Virus record (IMG/VR): IMGVR_UViG_3300044620_000202
Span: 1 to 34,847 of that record
Direction: 5' to 3' (one strand)
Source of the DNA: a virus
Length of the DNA: 34,847 bases
Part shown: positions 1-7,546 of the stretch, one piece after another
Position numbering within the stretch: position 1 is the stretch's first letter
How the letters are laid out: every line of letters starts with the position of its first letter
Translations under genes and position numbers: made by a program
The notes under the pieces: generated by a model
Seen by the model: only the letters and a program-made list of their open reading frames with translations
The model's database searches: none
What the model was told of the DNA's origin: nothing

Positions 1-127
1 TTGGATGCAATGTCGAGGATGTTCTTTGGCTTGATATGGCTGCTATATTCTTTGAAAAGTTCATTACTTGTCAGTATCAACCCTTCAGAATCGGCTATAA
101 CGTAGAATAAATCTATTGAAGATTCAA
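1..127. repeat. Terminal direct repeat, left copy
   Basis: This sequence is identical to the last 127 bases of the window (34721-34847). An exact 127-base overlap is typical of a circular contig closed by a k=127 assembly graph, so it is most likely an assembly overlap and not a biological terminal repeat. The unit genome would be about 34,720 bp. A real short terminal redundancy is not excluded. Confidence 0.95.
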
Positions 128-146
128 GAATGTGCAGAGATGCCAT
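1..146 (-). CDS. PAS-HisKA protein, N-terminal part (gene crosses the circle junction)
   Basis: This is the start of the sensor-like protein whose remainder lies at 34300-34847; bases 1-127 are shared by both ends. The ATG is at 146-144 and the protein begins MASLHILESS. Joining 146-128 to 34847-34300 gives 567 nt and 188 aa. The segment IDLFYVIADSEGLIL resembles the first strand and turn of a PAS domain. A TAAATTTG box lies only 4 nt upstream of the ATG, implying an almost leaderless mRNA. See the 34300-34847 entry for the domains. Confidence 0.85.
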   Translation of the reverse strand, partial: MASLHILESSIDLFYVIADSEGLILTSNELFKEYSSHIKPKNILDIAS

Positions 147-150
147 ACTG

Positions 151-158
151 CAAATTTA
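151..158 (-). promoter_or_regulatory. Bacteroidota-type -7 promoter box for the PAS-HisKA gene
   Basis: The minus strand reads TAAATTTG, a full match to TAnnTTTG, followed by CAGT and the ATG at 146. It lies between the stop of the membrane protein (174) and the next start. No clear TTTG -33 element is seen at the usual spacing. The short distance predicts a leaderless or near-leaderless transcript. Confidence 0.55.
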
Positions 159-173
159 CGGCAAATGAATCAC

Positions 174-578
174 CTATGCGATTTCCTTGCGGATATTATC
201 CACTAAAGACTTCCAAGCTCCCTGACTTGAAATAAGATACTGCACAGTGATGAACATCGTAAACGCAAGGACGATACCGTTGATTGGTATATCTAAATTC
301 ATAGGCATTGGCTCATTCTTTTGGTTTGATCTTACATCGACAAAGGTTAACGGCTCTGCTTTAACTGAGGTGATCAATGATATGTTACAAGGTTGGATAG
401 AATCGAATGCAGTTAACTCAGGTTTTTCAACTATCGGCATCTCAATCTTTGGCACTTCAACAACAGCAACAACCTCAACAGCCGAATCAACAACTGATCC
501 AGTAGTTACCGAAGTATCAAAGCTAATTGATCTGTGTGTTACCTTATACACTGTATCTCTAACTGTCTGCTGATTCAT
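174..578 (-). CDS. Putative membrane protein of the lysis region
   Basis: Unrecognised protein of 134 aa from the ATG at 578; an upstream in-frame start at 611 would run deep into the holin gene, while 578 leaves a 20-nt overlap. Residues about 30-60 are rich in V, P and E. One hydrophobic segment (GIVLAFTMFITVQYLIS, about residues 101-117) is followed by a basic tail ending NIRKEIA, so it is probably anchored by its C-terminus. Its position directly after lysozyme and holin suggests a lysis role (second holin, antiholin or spanin-like), but this is inferred from context only. Confidence 0.6.
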   Translation of the reverse strand: MNQQTVRDTVYKVTHRSISFDTSVTTGSVVDSAVEVVAVVEVPKIEMPIVEKPELTAFDSIQPCNISLITSVKAEPLTFVDVRSNQKNEPMPMNLDIPINGIVLAFTMFITVQYLISSQGAWKSLVDNIRKEIA

Positions 579-768
579 CGCTCTTAGCTTTTGGAATATA
601 CCCTGCTGCAATCAATGCAGCCACTATCGCTGCCATTGTTTCGGTGGAAATGACCTTAAAGATCAGTAAGTAAATTGATACTAATATCATTAGCGAGCCG
701 ATGGTTGAACGCCAGTGCTTGATGATGATGTTGAATATCTTTTTAGTCTTAGTAATCCTTGCTGCCAT
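559..768 (-). CDS. Putative holin
   Basis: A 69-aa protein with a basic N-terminus (MAARITKTKK) and two closely spaced hydrophobic stretches, about residues 23-40 (STIGSLMILVSIYLLIF) and 43-58 (ETMAAIVAALIAAGYI), then a short charged tail. Size, topology and position right after the lysozyme gene fit a small class II-like holin that permeabilises the inner membrane so the endolysin can reach the peptidoglycan. No specific family is recognised. The 3' end overlaps the next gene by 20 nt. Confidence 0.65.
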   Translation of the reverse strand: MAARITKTKKIFNIIIKHWRSTIGSLMILVSIYLLIFKVISTETMAAIVAALIAAGYIPKAKSDESADS

Positions 769-814
769 AGTTCAATTTACGAAATGCAGCAGATGAAGTT
801 CCGCTAATAACTGA

Positions 815-1273
815 CTAAACTTTACAAGGCGTGAAGTATAACTTCGCCTCTGCTGCCCTTCTTGTAGTCAGCCCTTGCAGCACTTTGCCTGCTGCTTTAT
901 TCCACCGCATAAACTCATCGAGAATGCTTGGATCATTCGGGTTGACCTTTGCCTTGCGTACCAATGTTGATCGCCCAAATGCAGAGCCTCCAATATTGTA
1001 GCACAGGCTCACCAACGCATCGAATTGATATTGATTGAGGTTTGGCAGGTTCTTGTTTACAACCGATTCAAAAGGCTCTAAAGTATCAAGAAGCAGTTGG
1101 GTTGCCATTGCCTCATTAACCAACTTCTCACCCAACAACACCTTGCGCCCATCAGGATAGCGAGTGCTGCCGTAGCCAATCGTTGCCACCTTTGCTGGGC
1201 AGAGATAAGCCGATAGCCTCAAACCCTCATAAGCCTTGATAATCTTCAAGCCGTTGATGGATGTTGAGCGCAT
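815..1273 (-). CDS. Endolysin, GH24 phage lysozyme
   Basis: A 152-aa T4-type lysozyme that cleaves the MurNAc-GlcNAc bond of peptidoglycan. Catalytic residues follow the E-8aa-(D/C)-5aa-T pattern: E16 (in YEGLRL), C25 (in YLCP) and T31 (in ATIGYGST). The cysteine at the usual Asp position is a known variant of the family. Later landmarks are FDALVSLCYNIGG and the C-terminal TTRRAAEAKLY helix. There is no signal peptide, so release depends on the adjacent holin. The start ATG overlaps the stop of the upstream fibre gene (TAATG). Confidence 0.92.
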   Translation of the reverse strand: MRSTSINGLKIIKAYEGLRLSAYLCPAKVATIGYGSTRYPDGRKVLLGEKLVNEAMATQLLLDTLEPFESVVNKNLPNLNQYQFDALVSLCYNIGGSAFGRSTLVRKAKVNPNDPSILDEFMRWNKAAGKVLQGLTTRRAAEAKLYFTPCKV

Positions 1274-1776
1274 TAGATGATTACATATTGGAGAATGGCG
1301 TAGAGGCTTTGGAAAGAATGTGCATTGGTTACTGAAGTAACATCAATTACAATTTTATTGCTTGTAGTGTTAGCAGAAATAACCCAAACATCAAGCTCTG
1401 CATTTCCAACAGCACTATAAGCTATAATTCCAAAAGCATTCTTAACATTAGTAAAATCAGATGCAATAGGCAAGTCCAATTCAAATTGAGCATTATTTTC
1501 AGCAGCATCCATATCAACATCTAAAAACAGTGAGCAAGTTACCACACCGCCTACACGAGAATAGTTACCGCCTTGAATACTAACAGTTGGGTTAGTGCCT
1601 CCTACATTTGTCGGTGTTGGATTCCATTGCCCACTTTCGATGTCGGGAATACCGCCTACAATATCCTCAACAGCAATCTGCTTAGAGGTGTTAGTTAAGG
1701 TTTCAACAATGTATATCACATCATCAGGTGCTGCTGCGCCTAATACGGGAAGATCGGTAACTTTAATGCCTGCCAT
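1273..1776 (-). CDS. Putative tail fibre / tip protein
   Basis: A 167-aa protein starting MAGIKVTDLPVLGAAAPDDV. This N-terminal pattern (a short xDLP motif, then D-x-I-Y-I-V-E and a threonine-rich turn) is common in phage fibre and appendage proteins. The middle segment NYSRVGGVVTCSLFLDVDMD resembles the beta-rich C-terminal fold of receptor-binding proteins. It lies between the large fibre gene and the lysozyme and may form the host-contacting tip. No chaperone or enzymatic motif is seen. The assignment is from composition and context. Confidence 0.6.
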   Translation of the reverse strand: MAGIKVTDLPVLGAAAPDDVIYIVETLTNTSKQIAVEDIVGGIPDIESGQWNPTPTNVGGTNPTVSIQGGNYSRVGGVVTCSLFLDVDMDAAENNAQFELDLPIASDFTNVKNAFGIIAYSAVGNAELDVWVISANTTSNKIVIDVTSVTNAHSFQSLYAILQYVII

Positions 1777-1798
1777 AGTGCTTTAGTTTTTAACAAAA

Positions 1799-2023
1799 TT
1801 ACAAAGAATTAAGATAGGTAATCGCCTCAATAGCATCATCAAATTGATTGCCATTAAAACTAAATTGCTCCAAGTTAATCAGCCATACTCCCTGATCCGT
1901 TGGTACGTGCATCGACTTAGCATCAACAAAGTCAATCTCAATGCGGTTATAGTTAGTAGCTACTTCACCAATCACTGATGAGGTGTACGATAGTTGACTT
2001 GCATCAATAGTTATGTCGATCAT
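1799..2023 (-). CDS. Small virion-region protein of unknown function
   Basis: A 74-aa acidic protein (MIDITIDASQLSYTSS...). It is not recognised. Its start codon overlaps the stop of the large fibre gene by 4 nt (ATGA), which supports translational coupling to the fibre. The sequence alternates short beta-like stretches (RIEIDFVDAK, VWLINLEQFSF) with a C-terminal helix (DDAIEAITYL). A fibre-associated or accessory tail role is inferred from position only. Confidence 0.65.
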   Translation of the reverse strand: MIDITIDASQLSYTSSVIGEVATNYNRIEIDFVDAKSMHVPTDQGVWLINLEQFSFNGNQFDDAIEAITYLNSL

Positions 2024-4641
2024 TTGATTTCAATTTGATAGTAAGATAGCACAGTTGAATCACCGTTCGCTCCGTTCTGAATAGCGAAGATAAGATATTG
2101 ATTAACCGTCCAATCGATATTGGAGTTGGTCAGTGTCGCATTACCTACACTTGCATCCGTTTGGATCGAAGCATTAGCCTGAGCAGTTTGCGTTACCGTT
2201 GCCGATTTGACAATCGCAGAACGATCCATCCCGTTATACACTTGACCGATTGAAGCAGTAGCAGATGTGATTATCAAAGTAGGTGCAGGAGTTACAATAG
2301 AATCGGCAGTGTTGGCATACACTCTCAAGGTAGTGATCCCTGCACCGCCCGTCTTGCCTACCCTTGCCTTGATCTCTACGATTGCACCAACTGTTATCGT
2401 ATTGGCAGGGATCAACACACTCACCACCTTGTTATTATTGGTGTTGCCCGTTACTGCCGTTTGATTGTTTACATCCTTGTAGATCAATGGCAAGGATGGG
2501 AAGGTAGCCAATGATCCATCGCCTCGCACATACTGAGAAGTCGTGCCTGATGGCGTGTTAAACTTGCCATTGAATGTTGACCAATCCCCACTACTTAAAG
2601 CCCCTCTATTGGATGCTGATGCGGTTGGTAAGTTAAAGGTGTGAGTGCTGCTTGCCGAGCTAATGCCGAAGTCCGTGCCAGTAGTACCCGTTGCGAAGTT
2701 TTGCACTTGGGCTGTTAAGCCGTTCAATGCGTTAAGCCCTGTGGTGAATGTTGTGATTACTTGGCAAAGGTTATTGTCCTCAGTATGCAGCGTTATGTTA
2801 CGCCCCGATGTGGTTACGAAAATGCGTACTGCGAGCCTATCAGTTGCAGCCAATACTGTCGAAGGTACTGCAAGCGCACTAACATACAAATCGACCACCG
2901 TGCCGCCTGTAATCGCTTCTGGATTTGTTGACCCTGATGAGATTAACGTAAAGGTTGCGCCATCGTACTTGTACAGCTCCATGTAAAAGCTCGGATTGCC
3001 GCCGCCACTTGATGCGTTAAAGTAGGTTTCAAAGTTCCAATTTCCTGAAGGGATTGCCAATAGATTTGGGTCGCCTGCATCCGTTATGAATTGCGCAATG
3101 TAGCCATTGCCTTGCGCATTTGTGCGTGTCAAGTTCGTACCACCTCCAAGCACTGGAGTGCGGCTCATTTGAAAGTAAGCATTGCCTCCAATCGTGCCTT
3201 GACTTATTGAGCCGTTGAGGTAATAGTTAACCGATGCGCCACCACCACCGCCCAAAGGAAAATTAGCCAAAGAGCCATCCCCTCGAACGTACTGGCTTAC
3301 AACTCCGTTTGCTGTTATGTCAACGCTTGGAGTAGTGGTTGAGTTAGGTACGTTAACGCTAAAGGCTGGATTTGTCGGGTTCGGCACAGTTGCCGCAACC
3401 GATGTAACAGTACCCGTTGGAATTGTCGGGAATGGTTGAGGTGCGCCCGTTCCATCAAGATAGTCCGTATTCGTTCCCGTTGGAACATCGAACTTGCCGT
3501 TAAAAGTTGACCAATCAGCACTATCTAAATATCCATCAGCCGATGCCGTTGCTTGCGGTATTGCAATATCAGGATTTCCACCGCCCGAAGATGTTAATGG
3601 TGCTGTTGCCGTTACTGATTCAACAATAGTAGAAGGTAAAACGGGGATCGTTGGTTTATTCAGGATCTCAGCCACTCCACTTACAGCATTCCAATCAGAG
3701 TTTACTTGTGCTGCTGGAATGGTTGGCTTATTCAAGATCTGATTGTTGCCACTTGATGAGTTCCAATCTGATGGCTGTTGCACAGTCGGAAAGCCTGCAC
3801 CTAAATTAACCCAATACGTTGCATTAGTTGGAAGGATCGAATCATTGGCAGCGATGCAGCGGTACACATTGCCATTATACCAAACGATGTTACCTACCGC
3901 ATAAGCGTTACCCGTAGCAGCCAAGTGATCTGTGGTAAATGGTAAGGCAATCAAAGCACCACCACCACCACCGCCACCAATGGCGATCAATGGATCTCCT
4001 GCTGTACCGTTTCCGATAATGGTAATGCCATCCACAGCAACCTCAGTCAAGCAAGGATTGCAAGGCAAGAAGTCAGGCAGCGGAATATCGCCCGTAGCAC
4101 AAGTATCGTAGCAGCCATCTTCAGAAGAAGTCAGCACGTTAACATCAATATCAATGCTCACACAAGCCCACTCATAATTCGCAGTTAGGCTCTTGATCTC
4201 GTTAACATATCCGTTCGGCACAACTTCATAAGCAACAACTCCGATGGCTGTCTTGAATTGTGGATCTGATCCTGACACCAAGCGCAGAACTCTTGATGCA
4301 ATCCAATCCTGAGCATCGGCAGAATCACAAGGCAGATGATCCTTTCTAACCACCGCATAAGCACTCAGAGTGAACTTAGTTTCATAAAGCCACTTACACC
4401 CTGCCAACTTTAGAGATTCGTTCTTAGAAACGCTTATTTTGCCACGCTTCGCCCAGAAGATTGTGCCTTGCTTCGCATCGAAGTTGGTAACGGGAATAGC
4501 CTGCCCATTTCCGATGTAGTGAATCCACGCTTTGTCGTTACCATCAGCAGACAATTCACAAAGCCCGTAGATCTGATCGAAGATATTGCCAGCCTCAACT
4601 CGTTGATTCAGCCGTTCGATAATTGTGGAGAGTAGATTCAT
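2020..4641 (-). CDS. Large tail fibre / receptor-binding protein
   Basis: An 873-aa mosaic protein. Residues 1-170 form a distinct N-terminal domain (LLSTIIERLNQRVEAGN...), perhaps a neck or tail attachment domain. A Cys-rich linker and a poly-Gly stretch (about 220-228) follow. Residues 235-280 resemble a CBM5/12-type carbohydrate-binding fold (YAVGNIVWYNGNVYRC). Fibre repeats come next: ILNKPTIP twice (about 305 and 325), DWSTFNGKF twice (about 375 and 695) and QYVRGDGSLA twice. The C-terminal half is beta-rich. It probably binds host surface glycans. The start overlaps the upstream gene by 4 nt. Confidence 0.8.
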   Translation of the reverse strand: MNLLSTIIERLNQRVEAGNIFDQIYGLCELSADGNDKAWIHYIGNGQAIPVTNFDAKQGTIFWAKRGKISVSKNESLKLAGCKWLYETKFTLSAYAVVRKDHLPCDSADAQDWIASRVLRLVSGSDPQFKTAIGVVAYEVVPNGYVNEIKSLTANYEWACVSIDIDVNVLTSSEDGCYDTCATGDIPLPDFLPCNPCLTEVAVDGITIIGNGTAGDPLIAIGGGGGGGALIALPFTTDHLAATGNAYAVGNIVWYNGNVYRCIAANDSILPTNATYWVNLGAGFPTVQQPSDWNSSSGNNQILNKPTIPAAQVNSDWNAVSGVAEILNKPTIPVLPSTIVESVTATAPLTSSGGGNPDIAIPQATASADGYLDSADWSTFNGKFDVPTGTNTDYLDGTGAPQPFPTIPTGTVTSVAATVPNPTNPAFSVNVPNSTTTPSVDITANGVVSQYVRGDGSLANFPLGGGGGASVNYYLNGSISQGTIGGNAYFQMSRTPVLGGGTNLTRTNAQGNGYIAQFITDAGDPNLLAIPSGNWNFETYFNASSGGGNPSFYMELYKYDGATFTLISSGSTNPEAITGGTVVDLYVSALAVPSTVLAATDRLAVRIFVTTSGRNITLHTEDNNLCQVITTFTTGLNALNGLTAQVQNFATGTTGTDFGISSASSTHTFNLPTASASNRGALSSGDWSTFNGKFNTPSGTTSQYVRGDGSLATFPSLPLIYKDVNNQTAVTGNTNNNKVVSVLIPANTITVGAIVEIKARVGKTGGAGITTLRVYANTADSIVTPAPTLIITSATASIGQVYNGMDRSAIVKSATVTQTAQANASIQTDASVGNATLTNSNIDWTVNQYLIFAIQNGANGDSTVLSYYQIEIK

Positions 4642-5198
4642 TGTTTGTTTAGTGCGTTTGTGATTTCTTCTGCAATTAAGATGGCGTGTTCTTCTAACAT
4701 TGCCTCTTGCTCAAAAGTCGTAGGCTGGAAGATGATCCCATACTTCGCTTCAAGCCCATCTACCTTTCCCGATTCTGATGCAGGCAAAGCAATGGCAGCC
4801 TCCAATCCTTCGGTGATAACTTCCTCGTTCAAGAATCCACCTTTCAATCTGCCCGTTAGTTCCAATGGTAGCTTGGCTGATGTTTCAGATTTGATCTGAG
4901 CATAGCCATTAGGAAAGTATAATGATTCAATCGGATCTCCATTCTTGCCTTTCTTAAATTTAGATGGTGCGTTTCTTAGTGATCTTGGACTTACGTAGAT
5001 CGGAGTTGTGCTGTATGGCTTTGTCGGCAATTTCTGCCCTTCGCTATTTGTGCCACCCGATGATCCTGTGCCAAAGATCCGCTTAAACATTAATCTCTTT
5101 AACTCCCTGACAGGAACGTACAAAGCAGTGAACTTGGATGTCCACCCCTCCAATAAAACATTGAGGCTCTGTTGTACTTGTTCTGGAGTCGATGCCAT
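4638..5198 (-). CDS. Putative head-tail joining / tail completion protein
   Basis: A 186-aa protein. The N-terminal helix (EQVQQSLNVLLEGWTSKF), the basic middle with KPYSTTPIYVSPRSLR, the segment LPLELTGRLKGGF and the C-terminal helix resemble HK97 gp10 or Mu gpG-like virion morphogenesis proteins, which bridge connector and tail. It follows the capsid-proximal gene at 5198-6244 (1-base overlap) and precedes the fibre gene, consistent with neck assembly. The family assignment is tentative. Confidence 0.55.
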   Translation of the reverse strand: MASTPEQVQQSLNVLLEGWTSKFTALYVPVRELKRLMFKRIFGTGSSGGTNSEGQKLPTKPYSTTPIYVSPRSLRNAPSKFKKGKNGDPIESLYFPNGYAQIKSETSAKLPLELTGRLKGGFLNEEVITEGLEAAIALPASESGKVDGLEAKYGIIFQPTTFEQEAMLEEHAILIAEEITNALNKQ

Positions 5199-6244
5199 TA
5201 CGGTAGGGCAGTTACATATTTCATATTCCTCTTACAATCCCAGCAATGGCTATCATCAGGCATCCGCATATTTTGCAGCATCGCCCCTAACTCATCGTTG
5301 TATCTGCTTGCTGCAATATCCCGAGCCGCCACAATGCCCTCAACTGCATTAGCAGTAGATGAAGCACCTTGCCCTCTGTTAACCGTTACAACTGTATTAA
5401 CTCGCTGATTCGGTGATGTAGTGAGAGCATAGTTGTAGATCTCAACGGCAGTGGCATAAGCCAAAGGCAAAGCCATCAGCCCACCGATTGAACACAGCCA
5501 TCCTTGACGATCACAGTTAACTGAATAGTTAACACTCATTCCTGCGGTGTACTTGGTTGTGATTGTTGATAGCACATTCGTTCCATCGGTAGTTAGATCG
5601 ATTCCAATAGCATCCACAAACGGGCAAATGTGCGCCTCTCTTAAACCACCACCACAATCGAAGCAATGACCTTTCTTAGTGATCATCTTGGCTGACTGCA
5701 TTGTCGATTCATAAACGATTGCAATATCAAGTTTTCGCCTTGCGCTGCTGAATGTCTTGCCAAGAAATTGATCAAGTGATCCCGTTGAATAGGTGAAGGT
5801 TTCAATCAACTTCAGCGTTGACATATCGAAGATAAGGATCGGCACGTTGACATTGCTCGAAGCAATCGCCAAGTTAATGTCTGCCAAGTAGAAATTTAAG
5901 AAAGACAATGACTGTGGATCGATCTTTAATCTGATCCCCGTATATCGTCCTGCTCCTGCTGCTGCCTGCACATTGGCATAATCACTCACCAACTGACCAA
6001 CTCGCTTGCCTTCAATGACAGTGTCCGACTTCATCATTGGCGAAAGTCTTGACAATACATCTGATGAAAGTTTGCGCCAAGCGAATGCTCGTTTATCCAC
6101 AAACAGTTCCGATCCTTGAAGATATTGGTCAGTGATTAACTGACCTAAAAATGTGGTGTTGATTCCGAGATCATCGATGTAAAGCCCCGTTGATGGTTCA
6201 ACCTGATTGCAATCTCTTAACCCAAGTAGCGATTCAATGCACAT
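5198..6244 (-). CDS. Capsid-proximal structural protein with zinc-binding-like Cys pairs
   Basis: A 348-aa protein. The start is taken at ATG 6244 (MCIESLLGLRDC), 20 nt below a TATCTTTG promoter box; a start at 6286 would lie upstream of that promoter. Cys clusters GHCFDCGGG (with HICPF just after) and SHCWDCKR near the C-terminus could bind zinc or form disulfides. The order capsid protein, this gene, gp10-like gene suggests an adaptor or connector. An alternative is a decoration or tail protein. It starts its own transcription unit, separated from the capsid gene by a terminator. Confidence 0.65.
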   Translation of the reverse strand: MCIESLLGLRDCNQVEPSTGLYIDDLGINTTFLGQLITDQYLQGSELFVDKRAFAWRKLSSDVLSRLSPMMKSDTVIEGKRVGQLVSDYANVQAAAGAGRYTGIRLKIDPQSLSFLNFYLADINLAIASSNVNVPILIFDMSTLKLIETFTYSTGSLDQFLGKTFSSARRKLDIAIVYESTMQSAKMITKKGHCFDCGGGLREAHICPFVDAIGIDLTTDGTNVLSTITTKYTAGMSVNYSVNCDRQGWLCSIGGLMALPLAYATAVEIYNYALTTSPNQRVNTVVTVNRGQGASSTANAVEGIVAARDIAASRYNDELGAMLQNMRMPDDSHCWDCKRNMKYVTALP

Positions 6245-6263
6245 TTGATGGTTATTTTTTTTA

Positions 6264-6271
6264 CAAAGATA
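6264..6271 (-). promoter_or_regulatory. -7 promoter box for the gene at 5198-6244
   Basis: The minus strand reads TATCTTTG (TAnnTTTG), directly after and touching the T-tract of the capsid-gene terminator, with the start codon 20 nt downstream behind an A-rich leader. A clear -33 TTTG is not seen; the position it would occupy is the terminator stem. Confidence 0.55.
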
Positions 6272-6296
6272 AAAAAAGGGAGGCACTAAGCCCCCC
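6271..6296 (-). terminator. Rho-independent terminator of the major capsid unit
   Basis: On the minus strand GGGGGGC (6296-6290), loop TTAGT and GCCTCCC (6284-6278) form a 7-bp stem with one G-U pair, followed by seven T residues. It begins two bases after the TAA that ends the -1 frame extension of the capsid gene (6299), so it fits that reading frame better than the zero-frame stop 80 nt upstream. Confidence 0.85.
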
Positions 6297-6298
6297 TC

Positions 6299-6382
6299 TT
6301 ATTCGGTTATCAGATTATCAATTCCGTCTTGGGTTAACAGTTCAAGATCATTCTGAGTGATCAAGTCTGCTAACCCGATTAC
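6299..6382 (-). CDS. -1 frame C-terminal extension of the major capsid protein
   Basis: After a -1 slip at AAACCCG the reading frame continues GTA ATC GGG... for 27 codons (VIGLADLITQ, then a segment with LLTQDG and LITE) to a TAA at 6301-6299. The frame has no ATG between its upstream stop (TGATAA, about 6433) and this end, so it is unlikely to be a separate gene; a TTG start giving 21 aa is the only alternative. The repeated LITQ/LLTQDG/LITE pattern resembles C-terminal tails of phage structural proteins. The extended product would be 374 aa. T7 gp10A/10B is an established precedent for a minor frameshifted capsid form. Confidence 0.65.
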   Translation of the reverse strand, partial: VIGLADLITQNDLELLTQDGIDNLITE

Positions 6383-6388
6383 GGGTTT
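6331..6388 (-). promoter_or_regulatory. Programmed -1 ribosomal frameshift signal in the capsid gene
   Basis: On the minus strand the last two sense codons and the base before them read A AAC CCG (6388-6382), a perfect X XXY YYZ heptamer in the zero frame, followed directly by TAA. After a 5-nt spacer (TAATC), GGGTTAGCAG (6376-6367) pairs with CTGTTAACCC (6340-6331) in a 10-bp stem with one G-U pair. The 26-nt loop holds a further GATCA/TGATC pairing. Heptamer, spacer and stem match the standard bacterial -1 frameshift layout. Confidence 0.7.
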
Positions 6389-7422
6389 ACAATCGACACG
6401 CAGTTTACGTAGTTCACACCAGCATACTTATCAGATGCTTCGTAGATGTCAGTTGGAAGAGTTACGATCTTGCCTGTTGTGGTTAATACAATCGACAAGC
6501 TACCGCAGTCATCCTTCATCGTCAAGTCAACTGGCACACCAGCAGGAGTGAATACCTGAGTCTTGGTGTAGTTAGCACCAGCAGCAGGAGTGATTCCTGC
6601 ATTCCACTCAGCAAGATTGAATGACAACCATTGGATCGCTCCAGCAGTTGTTACCAATGCTTTGCTTTGGCTTCCTTGTGCAGCAGCCAAACGAGAATCG
6701 TAAGCGAATCCAAAACCGTTTTGCTGTGTGATAGCCAACAAGTCAATGCCATACTGAGTGCAGCAGCCAGCAGCCATTGCATTAGCATAACGCTGCATTG
6801 CAGCACCACCGAAAGCAATCGGAGCAGCAGGATAGTTCGCCATTCTTGTTGCTTGCTGAATGTCAGCGATAGCGAAAGCGTTAGGCTCGTTAGTTCCAGC
6901 CATTGTTGAAATCACCAAGCAATCAGAAGTTACAGTGTAGAAACCTTCTACTTCAGTTCCCCAATTACCAATATTAGCAACCGCTTGAACCGCAGCAACA
7001 GAAGCCACCTTGCGATCAATAACATCCATCAATCGCATAATTGACTCAAGAACATAACGGCTATTCTCTTGGCAATGGCGAGCGATGTCAGCAGCATTGA
7101 TAACTTGAGATGCTGTGTAGGTATCATCAGTATCTACTGTGTAAGTAGTTGTTGAATCACCGTAAGTATTGGTCGATGTACAAGTAAGGATGTCAGCACC
7201 CTCCTCTACTTCTGTTTCAGGCAAACGCTGAATCCAACGTGCTTGAACTGTTTTTAATTTACCGTTTCCAGAAGATACTTCTGTGCGGATTAGTTTTGAG
7301 TTTTCAGGTGAAAGCAAGAACTCCAAGAAAGGAAGTTGCTCACGCTGACCTACCTCGATAAATAGTTCAGATAAGGACATCTGAACATTAGGGCATTCCG
7401 AAAGAATACGTGAAATTGACAT
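6379..7422 (-). CDS. Putative major capsid protein
   Basis: A 347-aa protein (zero-frame product) called from size, position after scaffold and portal genes, and its own strong-looking transcription unit. The sequence is Ala/Thr-rich, with a long helix NAADIARHCQENSRYVLESI (about residues 108-127), like the spine helix of HK97-fold coat proteins, and beta-rich flanks. It is bounded by terminator-promoter pairs on both sides and has a structured leader, as expected for the most abundant virion protein. The 3' end carries a -1 frameshift signal, so a minor 374-aa form is predicted. No family match could be run. Confidence 0.75.
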   Translation of the reverse strand: MSISRILSECPNVQMSLSELFIEVGQREQLPFLEFLLSPENSKLIRTEVSSGNGKLKTVQARWIQRLPETEVEEGADILTCTSTNTYGDSTTTYTVDTDDTYTASQVINAADIARHCQENSRYVLESIMRLMDVIDRKVASVAAVQAVANIGNWGTEVEGFYTVTSDCLVISTMAGTNEPNAFAIADIQQATRMANYPAAPIAFGGAAMQRYANAMAAGCCTQYGIDLLAITQQNGFGFAYDSRLAAAQGSQSKALVTTAGAIQWLSFNLAEWNAGITPAAGANYTKTQVFTPAGVPVDLTMKDDCGSLSIVLTTTGKIVTLPTDIYEASDKYAGVNYVNCVSIVNP

Positions 7423-7425
7423 AGT

Positions 7426-7508
7426 GATGTAGTTTGTAGAATTACCACCGATTGTCAGGCTGATGGCTGCGCCTACTTTGCCCCGTTAAGTTGTGGCTAC
7501 ACTACATC
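7426..7508 (-). promoter_or_regulatory. Structured 5' leader of the major capsid mRNA
   Basis: Between the promoter (7521-7528) and the ATG (7422), the minus strand carries GATGTAGTGTAG (7508-7497), complementary to CTAC and ACTACATC (7439-7436 and 7433-7426), a 12-bp stem with a 2-nt bulge. CCAC/GTGG (7496-7493 and 7448-7445) extends the pairing inward, with AGGC/GCCT inside. The closing stem ends 3 nt before the start codon. It could stabilise the mRNA or control ribosome access. No gene is seen in 7423-7595. Confidence 0.6.
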
Positions 7509-7520
7509 ATCATAGTACCG

Positions 7521-7528
7521 CAAAGATA
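7521..7528 (-). promoter_or_regulatory. -7 promoter box for the major capsid gene
   Basis: The minus strand reads TATCTTTG. Upstream, TTTG occurs 12 nt away (TTTTGTA...) and a second TTTG 17 nt away, inside the T-tract of the preceding terminator. The TTTG-N12-TATCTTTG arrangement with an internal GATTC is shared with the promoter at 24367. It predicts a leader of about 90 nt. Confidence 0.6.
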
Positions 7529-7546
7529 GTGAATCTTTTACAAAAC

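Noticed and set aside
247-573. Plus-strand open frame of 108 codons and many similar plus-strand frames across the window
   Set aside because: Each lies opposite a minus-strand gene with better protein character, correct overlaps and family motifs. No plus-strand frame showed a recognisable domain or promoter.
6372-6387. AACCCG-TAAT-CGGGTT hairpin as the frameshift stimulator
   Set aside because: It overlaps the slippery heptamer and stop, so it would be melted by the ribosome at the slip site. The 10-bp stem starting 5 nt downstream is the better stimulator.
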